Of a stretch of DNA of 9,042 nucleotides, positions 1 to 4,887 are shown one piece after another; position 1 is the stretch's first letter; every line of letters starts with the position of its first letter. Source of the stretch: an uncultured Collinsella sp. (GTDB lineage Bacteria > Actinomycetota > Coriobacteriia > Coriobacteriales > Coriobacteriaceae); assembly GCA_958413765.1 (NCBI GenBank), contig CATYVH010000053.1, positions 1-9,042 of the forward strand, given 5' to 3'. The position numbers were made by a program, and so were the translations under genes. Below the pieces are notes generated by a model. The model made no database searches. It was given only the letters and a program-made list of their open reading frames with translations, and was not told where the DNA came from.

Positions 1-891
1 CACTCGGCGGCGCTCGGTCGCGCGATGAGCTACAGCTCGCCTTCGGCCGTGGTGCGCGAACAGCTTTCGGGCGTAGACTTCTATCTGTTCCTGCGCGATC
101 TGCTCGAGCACTTTGACGAACGCCTGGACGACCTGCGTGCCAAGCTTACCAAGCTGGCAGGCCGCATCTTTGTGTCCGATGGCTGTCTGGCGAGCTTTAC
201 CGGCAGCGATGAGGACTTTAACGCGTACTGGGCCGCCGCGGGCGACCTGGGGCTGGATGCTGGCGACGGCACCGATGCCGGCCGCGACACGCTCGTGGTG
301 CCGACGCCGTGCGACCGCCACGAAGCTTTTGTTATCCCCAGTGACATCTGCTTTGCGGCAAGCGCGTGCGACCCGCGTCGCTTGGGGCTAGACGTGACGG
401 GCGCCTGGGCGGTTGCCGCCAACGCACTCTCCTACGACTACCTGTGGAACGAGATCCGCGTGAAGGGCGGTGCGTACGGCTGCGGATTCCGCGCGGCCGG
501 CGAGCGTCAGGCGGCGTTCTACACCTACCGCGACCCGGCAATCGACCCCTCGATTGAGCGCGTGGCGCGCGCAGGCGAATGGCTCGGCAGCTTTGAGCCC
601 GACGAGGCCGCCTTTGAGGGCTTTATCGTGAGCTGCGTGAGCGGCATGGACGCGCCGGTGAAGCCGTACGCGCTCACCAAGCGCCGCAACACGACCTACC
701 TGGCCGGGCTCGATCCGCATGCGCGCGAGGAGCGCCGCGCCCAGATGCTCGCCGCCACGCCCGGTGAGCTCCGCTCGCTCGGCGCCGACGTGACGCGCAT
801 CGCAGCCGAGTCGCCCACCTGCGTCTTTGGCGGCCGCGATGTCATCGCCAAGAGCAACGCCAACTTCAACGTAGTCGACCTGCTGGGCTAG
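1..891 (+). CDS. M16C metallopeptidase (insulinase / presequence protease family), C-terminal part
   Basis: The reading frame is open from base 1, so the gene starts outside the window; 296 residues remain before the TAG at 889-891. The stretch YDYLWNEIRVKGGAYGCGF (codons for it lie near 436-489) is the signature of the C-terminal half of M16 peptidases. In this family an Arg and a Tyr from this region complete the active site whose HxxEH zinc motif sits in the N-terminal half, here unseen. The M16C branch (PreP/Cym1 type) consists of single chains of about 950-1000 residues that enclose and degrade short unfolded peptides in a chamber. Downstream features (SNANFNVVDLLG end) look intact, so the 3' end is natural. 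No T-rich terminator follows; a repeat hairpin begins 13 bases after the stop. Family assignment is firm; the physiological substrate is unknown. Confidence 0.88.
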   Translation, partial: HSAALGRAMSYSSPSAVVREQLSGVDFYLFLRDLLEHFDERLDDLRAKLTKLAGRIFVSDGCLASFTGSDEDFNAYWAAAGDLGLDAGDGTDAGRDTLVVPTPCDRHEAFVIPSDICFAASACDPRRLGLDVTGAWAVAANALSYDYLWNEIRVKGGAYGCGFRAAGERQAAFYTYRDPAIDPSIERVARAGEWLGSFEPDEAAFEGFIVSCVSGMDAPVKPYALTKRRNTTYLAGLDPHAREERRAQMLAATPGELRSLGADVTRIAAESPTCVFGGRDVIAKSNANFNVVDLLG

Positions 892-904
892 CCACAGCAA
901 GCAA

Positions 905-941
905 AACCACTACAAAGGGGACAGGCCCCTCTGTAGTGGTT
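905..941. repeat. Hairpin repeat copy 1 (GGGGACAGGC family), upstream of hicAB
   Basis: AACCACTACA (905-914) pairs perfectly with TGTAGTGGTT (932-941). After one A/C mismatch, AGGGG (916-920) pairs with CCCCT (926-930) around a loop ACAGG. The element matches copy 2 at 1641-1679 at 33 of 37 aligned positions. Two of the four differences are a compensating T-A to C-G swap in the stem. There is no T-run, so it is not a typical intrinsic terminator, although it could block RNA decay after the peptidase gene. It ends directly against the tandem repeat of the hicA promoter. It resembles REP-type palindromes mobilised by REP-associated transposases; that parentage is inference. Confidence 0.8.
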
Positions 942-977
942 CGAACACTTGTTCTATACGTACACATGTTCTATAGT
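942..977 (+). promoter_or_regulatory. hicA promoter P1 with tandem 17-bp repeats (SOS-box-like)
   Basis: Two contiguous 17-bp direct repeats, 942-958 and 959-975, agree at 15 of 17 positions (CGAACACTTGTTCTATA and CGTACACATGTTCTATA). The first contains the dyad GAAC-ACTT-GTTC, which resembles the LexA box of Gram-positive bacteria (GAAC-N4-GTTC); the second has GTAC-ACAT-GTTC. A plausible sigma-A promoter overlies them: -35 TTGTTC (949-954), a 17-bp spacer, and -10 TATAGT (972-977). A protein bound to the repeats would occlude both hexamers. Whether that protein is LexA, HicB or another regulator cannot be told from sequence. Confidence 0.55.
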
Positions 978-985
978 ATGAGTGA

Positions 986-1023
986 TTGCATCGGATCTAA
1001 ATTGCAACTAGAATATAGTTGCA
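986..1023 (+). promoter_or_regulatory. Putative hicA promoter P2 and palindromic HicB operator
   Basis: TTGCAT (986-991) and TAGAAT (1009-1014) are separated by 17 bp and form a second plausible promoter just before hicA. The -10 lies inside a perfect 8-bp inverted repeat, TGCAACTA (1003-1010) and TAGTTGCA (1016-1023), with a 5-nt spacer. A palindrome overlapping the promoter nearest the toxin start is the expected kind of site for a ribbon-helix-helix antitoxin that represses its own operon. E. coli hicAB is known to use two promoters, one autoregulated. Binding by HicB here is inferred from position and symmetry. Confidence 0.5.
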
Positions 1024-1037
1024 GAATGTGAGGCGGG

Positions 1038-1301
1038 ATGACTCGAGCCGATAAACTCATCGTCCAACTGTTTAGCTGCCCTTCGACGTATCGGTATGCC
1101 GATTTTTTAAAAGTCATGGCCTCATATGGCTTTGAAATGGACAGCAAAGGCAAGACATCCGGATCGCGCGTTCGCTTCTACAGGCCCTCAGATGGCAGGA
1201 TGTTCGTGATGCACGCGCCTCATCCATCTGACGAATTGACAGCGGGGACCATTCGAAACATCGTTCGATTTCTGCAGGATGTCGGAGGCAGTCATGAGTA
1301 A
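1038..1301 (+). CDS. hicA: HicA family mRNA-interferase toxin
   Basis: This 87-residue protein has the HicA pattern: a short N-terminal helix, the GKTSGSRVRF strand (residues 38-47), a second strand FVMHAPHP (56-63), then a C-terminal helix ending VRFLQD. HicA toxins are small dsRBD-fold proteins that bind and cleave mRNA to slow growth until neutralised by HicB. The canonical catalytic His in the GSHxx motif is Arg44 here (SGSRVRF); His59 and His62 remain. The ATG at 1038 follows AGGCGGG, a modest ribosome binding site. The TAA (1299-1301) overlaps the start of hicB by 8 nt, the usual toxin-first arrangement. The pair is AT-richer than its surroundings and flanked by repeat hairpins, which suggests acquisition. 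Family call is secure from the gene pair; activity is not proven. Confidence 0.87.
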   Translation: MTRADKLIVQLFSCPSTYRYADFLKVMASYGFEMDSKGKTSGSRVRFYRPSDGRMFVMHAPHPSDELTAGTIRNIVRFLQDVGGSHE

Positions 1302-1623
1302 CGTTTTGGCATACAAGGGCTATTTCGCCCCAGTCGAGTTCGATGCCGAGCAGCATGTACTAACAGGTATGGTCGCCGGCATTAGGGACGCAATCGTATT
1401 TGAAGGCTCCACGGCTGAAGAAGTGGAGCAATGCTTCCACGACGCCGTCGACGATTACCTTGAGTTTTGTGCCGAAAAGGGCAAGGAACCAGAGCGGGCT
1501 TTTAAGGGCTCGTTCAATGTGAGAACAGGCTCCGAGCTTCACAAGCAGGCAGCACTGGCGGCGGCAAAGAAGGGCGAGTCACTCAATAAGTTTGTGACCG
1601 AAGCAATCGCCGCGGCGTTATAG
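1294..1623 (+). CDS. hicB: HicB family antitoxin with C-terminal ribbon-helix-helix domain
   Basis: From the ATG at 1294 the protein has 109 residues. Residues 1-65 (YKGYFAPVEFD..., then LTGMVAGIRDAIVFEG and a helix EEVEQCFHDAVDDYLEFC) match the partial RNase-H-like HicB fold that masks HicA. Residues about 72-109 (GSFNVRTGSELHKQAALAAA, then ESLNKFVTEAI) form an Arc/CopG-type ribbon-helix-helix DNA-binding domain. HicB antitoxins bind the toxin and repress the operon. An in-frame ATG at 1279 exists, but 1294 has GGAGG at a good distance (1282-1288 region) and gives the usual family N-terminus. The start overlaps hicA by 8 nt, so the two are probably translationally coupled. The stop is TAG at 1621-1623, just 17 bases before the next hairpin repeat. 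Confidence 0.88.
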   Translation: MSNVLAYKGYFAPVEFDAEQHVLTGMVAGIRDAIVFEGSTAEEVEQCFHDAVDDYLEFCAEKGKEPERAFKGSFNVRTGSELHKQAALAAAKKGESLNKFVTEAIAAAL

Positions 1624-1640
1624 CGTTAACGCATGGGCCA

Positions 1641-1679
1641 AAACCACCACAAAGGGGACAGGCACCTTTGTGGTGGTTT
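1641..1679. repeat. Hairpin repeat copy 2 (GGGGACAGGC family), downstream of hicAB
   Basis: AAACCACCACAAAGG (1641-1655) and CCTTTGTGGTGGTTT (1665-1679) form a perfect 15-bp stem with a 9-nt loop GGACAGGCA. It lies in the same orientation as the copy at 905-941 and is nearly identical to it, so the two bracket hicAB. It may protect or end the hicAB transcript, but there is no following T-run. Likely a member of a dispersed palindromic repeat family. Confidence 0.85.
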
Positions 1680-1696
1680 CGACATTTGCCCAGATA

Positions 1697-1735
1697 AAAC
1701 CTGCCAAAATAAACCTGTCCCTTTTTGGTAGGTTT
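1697..1735. repeat. Hairpin repeat copy 3, inverted and diverged, in front of the cyclo-ligase gene
   Basis: AAACCTGCCAAAA (1697-1709) pairs with TTTTGGTAGGTTT (1723-1735), 13 bp with one G-U pair. The reverse complement is 39 nt long, exactly the length of copy 2, and agrees with it at about 26 of 39 positions. The core GGGACAGG sits at the same place. Copies 2 and 3 thus form an inverted pair 17 bases apart. The 3' arm ends directly before the ribosome binding site of the next gene, so folding could affect its translation. Confidence 0.7.
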
Positions 1736-1751
1736 GGGAGAGGAAGCCGGG

Positions 1752-2348
1752 ATGGACAAGGCTGAGTTGCGGCGGGCGGTGATTGCTCGGCGCGATACTC
1801 TTGATTTGGACTTGCGGGCGGCGAAGTCTGCTGATATCTGTGCGCGGCTGGTTGAGCTGCTGGGCCGCTTGGATGCCGCGGCGCCGCACACCGTTGCCGT
1901 CTATGCCGCGATGGGTTCCGAAGTCGACTCAGCCGCGTTTGCCGCAGCTGCCGCCAAACGTGGCTGGCGCGTGGCCTATCCGTGCATGCTCTCGGCAACA
2001 GACGCCGCAGCTTGTGGCCAGCGCATGTGTATGCGGGCAGTTGCTGCCGGCGACGCGGACGCGGCTCCGTTTATCGCCCACCCCACGCGGGCCTTTGCGG
2101 CCACGGACATCGACAGCAGCCGCTTCCCTATCGTGCCTGCCGAAGCTCTCGACATGATCGTCGTGCCGCTCGTAGCATTCGACCGCACCGGCACGCGCCT
2201 AGGCTACGGCGGCGGCTGCTATGACCGCTACCTGCCCATGCTCTCGCCCGTATGTCAAATCGTCGGCATCGCCTTTGACGAACAGCGCGTCGACCACATC
2301 CCCACCGACGCCCACGACCTGCCGCTACCCCACATCATCAGCGCCTAA
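1752..2348 (+). CDS. 5-formyltetrahydrofolate cyclo-ligase
   Basis: This enzyme (5,10-methenyltetrahydrofolate synthetase, EC 6.3.3.2) uses ATP to turn 5-formyl-THF into 5,10-methenyl-THF in the cytosol, returning a storage or inhibitory folate to the one-carbon pool. The 198-residue length fits the family. Visible motifs are the N-terminal KAELRRAVIARR (residues 3-14), AMGSEVD (53-59) corresponding to the substrate-binding GSEID-type motif, and the hallmark GYGGGCYDRYL (151-161) that binds phosphate and folate. The ATG at 1752 follows GGGAGAGGAAG. A TTG at 1725 in the same frame lies inside a hairpin repeat and is less likely. It converges with metA, leaving 42 bases between them and no clear terminator. 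The gene is E. coli ygfA-like; no 6S RNA was seen beside it. Confidence 0.93.
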   Translation: MDKAELRRAVIARRDTLDLDLRAAKSADICARLVELLGRLDAAAPHTVAVYAAMGSEVDSAAFAAAAAKRGWRVAYPCMLSATDAAACGQRMCMRAVAAGDADAAPFIAHPTRAFAATDIDSSRFPIVPAEALDMIVVPLVAFDRTGTRLGYGGGCYDRYLPMLSPVCQIVGIAFDEQRVDHIPTDAHDLPLPHIISA

Positions 2349-2390
2349 CGGCTGCCACATCAGCCACGGCTACAGCGGCATCATCGCAGC

Positions 2391-3317
2391 CTAGTGCTCC
2401 TCGCCGGCGCGGGCTAGGTCGTAGGGCGTGGTCTGGTAGACGTAGTAGTTGAGCCAGTTGGTGTAGAGCAGCTGAGCCTGGCTGCGCCAGACGTTGAGCG
2501 GCTCGGCCGTGGGGTCGTCGTTTGGGAAGTAATGCGCCGGCACCTCCGGGTTGAGTCCGCGCTTCACGTCGCGCTCGTACTCCAGGCGTAGCGTGTCGGT
2601 GTCGTACTCGGGGTGGCCAAAGACAAAGAAACGGCGGCTGTCGGTCGACTTGACGATGTACAGGCCCACCTCGTCGGACACGGCCACGACCTCAAGCTGC
2701 GGCTCGGCCTCCACATCCTCGCGACGCACATCGGTGTTGCGCGAGTGCACGGCATAGAAGCGGTCATCGAAGCCGCGCACCAGCGGGCTTTGCGGCTTCA
2801 CCAGATGATGCTCGAACACGCCGCTCGCCTTGGCCGGCAGGTCGTGCTTCTGGATACCGTAATGATGGTAGAGCCCCGCCTGCGCGCCCCAACAAATGTG
2901 CAGCGTAGAGTGTACGTGCGTGGTAGACCAGTCCATGATCTGGCAGAGCTCGGGCCAGTAGTCGACCTCCTCGAACGGCATCTGCTCCACGGGCGCGCCC
3001 GTGATGATCAGGCCGTCGTAGTGGATGTCGCGGATGTCGTCGAACGTACGGTAGAACGTCTCCAGGTGGCCGGCACTCACGTGCGTGGCCTCGTGCGTCT
3101 TGGTGCGTAGCAGGTCCACCTCCACCTGCAGCGGCGTGTTGGAGAGCTTGCGCATGATCTGCGTCTCGGTGGCGATCTTGGTGGGCATGAGGTTGAGGAT
3201 GAGCACGCGCAGCGGACGGATGTCCTGATGCAGTGCGCGGTACTCGGTCATGACAAAGATGTTCTCGCTCTCGAGTTGCGCAGCAGCAGGAAGGGCGTCG
3301 GGAATACGAATGGGCAT
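2391..3317 (-). CDS. metA: Homoserine O-acyltransferase MetA (probably acetyl-CoA dependent)
   Basis: MetA acylates the hydroxyl of L-homoserine, the first committed step of methionine synthesis. The 308-residue protein has the class-I amidotransferase-like fold with the full catalytic set at canonical numbering: Cys142 in HICWGAQAG, His235 and Glu237 in FGHPEYD. The start MPIRIPDALPAAAQL is typical and the ATG follows AAGGAG. Residue 111 in TGAPVE is Glu; E. coli MetA has Gly in this place and uses succinyl-CoA. In characterised homologues, Glu111 goes with acetyl-CoA use. So the product is probably O-acetylhomoserine although databases usually name such proteins homoserine O-succinyltransferase. 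It diverges from the dehydrogenase gene at 3529. I saw no SAM riboswitch in the 211-bp leader region; the leader does hold a perfect CATCGC-ccc-GCGATG dyad. Confidence 0.95.
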   Translation of the reverse strand: MPIRIPDALPAAAQLESENIFVMTEYRALHQDIRPLRVLILNLMPTKIATETQIMRKLSNTPLQVEVDLLRTKTHEATHVSAGHLETFYRTFDDIRDIHYDGLIITGAPVEQMPFEEVDYWPELCQIMDWSTTHVHSTLHICWGAQAGLYHHYGIQKHDLPAKASGVFEHHLVKPQSPLVRGFDDRFYAVHSRNTDVRREDVEAEPQLEVVAVSDEVGLYIVKSTDSRRFFVFGHPEYDTDTLRLEYERDVKRGLNPEVPAHYFPNDDPTAEPLNVWRSQAQLLYTNWLNYYVYQTTPYDLARAGEEH

Positions 3318-3378
3318 GGATGCTCCTTACGAGTCAGTTGCAGCTATGGTACAACGAGCGGCCCCATCCGCGCGAGCA

Positions 3379-3393
3379 CATCGCCCCGCGATG
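3379..3393. promoter_or_regulatory. Small inverted repeat in the metA / dehydrogenase divergent spacer
   Basis: CATCGC and GCGATG face each other across CCC, a perfect 6-bp dyad in the 211-bp region between the two divergent starts. It could be an operator or a leader hairpin of metA. An additional 8-bp palindrome GGCATGCC lies at 3432-3439. Neither is recognised as a known site, and short dyads are common in GC-rich DNA. Confidence 0.25.
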
Positions 3394-3485
3394 CCGTCAG
3401 CGGCCCAAATCACTCCAAAAGTAGAGATTACGGCATGCCCCAAGAATCTACGGCGCTTTAGCCTAGCAAAGTGGGCGCAGGACGC

Positions 3486-3526
3486 TACAATGGTTCGACG
3501 CGAAAAACTCGGCCGAAAGGATACAT
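3486..3526 (+). promoter_or_regulatory. Probable -10 element and ribosome binding site of the dehydrogenase gene
   Basis: TACAAT at 3486-3491 is a good -10 hexamer 37 bases before the ATG; no convincing -35 is visible 16-18 bp upstream. GAAAGGA at 3515-3521 gives a ribosome binding site seven bases before the ATG at 3529. Together these argue for the start at 3529 and against the earlier in-frame ATG at 3250, which overlaps metA. Confidence 0.5.
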
Positions 3527-3528
3527 AT

Positions 3529-4506
3529 ATGTACCAGACGCGTAAGATCGGTGTGGTCGGCCAGGGCCACGTAGGAGCACATGTCGCCAACAGCCTGCTT
3601 ATGCAGGGCATTGCCGACGAGCTGTACCTGTGCGATATCAACGAGGCCAAGGTGACGTCTGAGGTCCAGGACCTGCGCGACTCCCTTTCGTTTGTCCCGT
3701 ATAACACCAAGATCGTCAACTGCTACGACCACTACGAGGAGCTGGCCTGCTGCGACGTCATCGTCAACGCCGCCGGCAAGGTCGCGCTGGCCGCCGGCAG
3801 CCGCGACGGCGAGCTGTTCTTTACCACCGACGCCGCCCGCACCTTTGCCAAGCGCATCGTCGACGCCGGCTTCGACGGCATCTTCGTGAGTATCTCCAAC
3901 CCCTGCGACGTCGTGTGCACCGAGCTGTGGCATCTGACCGGCTACGATCCCAAGAAGATCATCGGCTCGGGCTGCGGTCTGGATTCCGCCCGTCTGCGCA
4001 CCGAGATCTCCAAGAAGGTCGGCGTGAGCCCCAAGTCTATCGACGCCTACATGATCGGCGAGCACGGCTTTAGCCAGCTGGCTGCCTTTAAGGCTGCGAC
4101 CATCGCCGGTAAGAGCTTGACCGAGCTTCAGGCCGAAAACCCCGACAAGTACGCCTTTGACCACATGGAGGTCGAGGAGCTCGCGCGTAAGGGCGGCTAT
4201 GTGACCTACCAGGGCAAGCAGTGCACCGAGTACGCCGTCGCCAACTCCGCCGCGCGCGTCTGCGCTGCCGTTCTGCATAACGAGCACGCCGTGCTTTCCG
4301 CCTCCACGCTCATGACCGGCCAGTATGGCGAGGAGGGCATCTTTACCTCCCTGCCGTGCGTGATCGGTGCCGAGGGCGTCGAGGAGGTCTACACGCTCGA
4401 CCTGTCCGAGTACGAGCTCGAGGGCTTCCACAAGAGCTGCCGGCACATCCGCGACAACATCGCTCAGCTCGACTGGTGGGACGCCGAGGCGTACGACGCA
4501 AAGTAG
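3529..4506 (+). CDS. L-2-hydroxyacid dehydrogenase of the LDH/MDH family (L-HicDH-like or L-lactate dehydrogenase)
   Basis: This 325-residue cytosolic NAD-dependent oxidoreductase should reduce a 2-oxo acid to the L-2-hydroxy acid. GxGxxG is at residues 11-16 (VGQGHVG) and Asp36 at the end of the second strand indicates NAD over NADP. SISNPCDV (121-128) supplies the cofactor/substrate Asn, Arg92 fits the mobile-loop arginine, and Arg155 in GLDSAR the carboxylate-binding arginine. Asp152 and His179 (IGEHGFSQ) form the proton relay. The N-terminus RKIGVVGQGHVGAHVA and the ARKGG segment near 220 resemble Lactobacillus L-2-hydroxyisocaproate dehydrogenase more than classical LDH, and the loop 84-94 lacks an LDH-style proline-glycine-Gln pattern. 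Substrate could be pyruvate or branched 2-oxo acids. A strong terminator follows, so the gene is monocistronic. Confidence 0.88.
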   Translation: MYQTRKIGVVGQGHVGAHVANSLLMQGIADELYLCDINEAKVTSEVQDLRDSLSFVPYNTKIVNCYDHYEELACCDVIVNAAGKVALAAGSRDGELFFTTDAARTFAKRIVDAGFDGIFVSISNPCDVVCTELWHLTGYDPKKIIGSGCGLDSARLRTEISKKVGVSPKSIDAYMIGEHGFSQLAAFKAATIAGKSLTELQAENPDKYAFDHMEVEELARKGGYVTYQGKQCTEYAVANSAARVCAAVLHNEHAVLSASTLMTGQYGEEGIFTSLPCVIGAEGVEEVYTLDLSEYELEGFHKSCRHIRDNIAQLDWWDAEAYDAK

Positions 4507-4548
4507 GCCGCCGCTTGACGCGACACCTCGCCCATACGGACGCCATGT

Positions 4549-4591
4549 AAAGCGGGCCGCGCCGGAAACCCATCGGCGCGGCCCGCTTTTT
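4549..4591 (+). terminator. Intrinsic terminator of the dehydrogenase gene
   Basis: AAAGCGGGCCGCGCCG (4549-4564) and its exact complement (4574-4589) form a 16-bp GC-rich stem with a 9-nt loop, followed by a T-run at 4587-4591. It stands 42 bases after the stop codon. Confidence 0.93.
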
Positions 4592-4619
4592 GGCTCACAC
4601 GACACGCTTACAAATTTAG

Positions 4620-4794
4620 GTCTAATACTTTTCCGCGAAGTGAACGAGCAAAAATGAGCCCCCGAAGCATCGACACTTTATGGGAACCATTTCCTGCGGT
4701 TTCATTAAGATTTTCCTGCGGTTTTGGCGCCAAAAAAATGTCGATGCTTCGGGGGTCCAAAATAGGTCGTTCACTTCGCGGAAAAGTATTAGAC
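4620..4794. mobile_element. MITE-like element with 55-nt terminal inverted arms
   Basis: The arms 4621-4675 and 4739-4793 are both 55 nt. Their outer 27 bases (4621-4647 against 4767-4793) and inner 17 bases (4659-4675 against 4739-4755) are perfectly complementary; one more G/C pair closes the ends at 4620 and 4794. An 11-nt non-complementary block separates the two paired parts on each side. The 63-nt centre carries a 13-nt direct repeat and a 14-bp palindrome. There is no credible ORF and no obvious target-site duplication. It is AT-richer than its surroundings and lies between two convergent terminators, a neutral place for insertion. A non-autonomous mobile element is the best reading; a large RNA hairpin is possible. 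Confidence 0.65.
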
Positions 4795-4833
4795 TTCGTT
4801 TTCGCGCAGACACGAATCCGGCCGCCACAACGC

Positions 4834-4863
4834 AAAAAGGGGCCCGCGCGCAGCGCAGACCCC
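4834..4863 (-). terminator. Intrinsic terminator of frlB
   Basis: Read on the minus strand, GGGGTCTGCGC (4863-4853) pairs with GCGCGGGCCCC (4849-4839), with two G-U pairs and a 3-nt loop. Five T residues follow (4838-4834). It lies 24 bases beyond the frlB stop and closes the recQ-gntR-frlB direction. Confidence 0.85.
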
Positions 4864-4887
4864 GTCAAAAAAGATAATTCCCGGTAC

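Noticed and set aside
1279..1293. Earlier HicB start at 1279
   Set aside because: The GGAGG inside this stretch serves the ATG at 1294, which matches usual HicB length.
2349..2390. Possible terminator between the convergent cyclo-ligase and metA genes
   Set aside because: Only a 5-bp GGCTG/CAGCC stem (2350-2365) is present, without a T-run on either strand.
3250..3528. Upstream in-frame extension of the dehydrogenase from the ATG at 3250
   Set aside because: It would overlap the metA start and add 93 residues without LDH-family match. The ATG at 3529 has a good ribosome binding site and yields the exact family N-terminus.
3318..3528. SAM riboswitch or T-box in front of metA
   Set aside because: The 211-bp spacer lacks the multi-helix core and terminator of those leaders; only short dyads are visible.
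4608..4868. Small proteins encoded in the MITE-like element, both strands
   Set aside because: The frames are accidental products of the inverted repeat, are similar to each other for that reason, and have no ribosome binding site.
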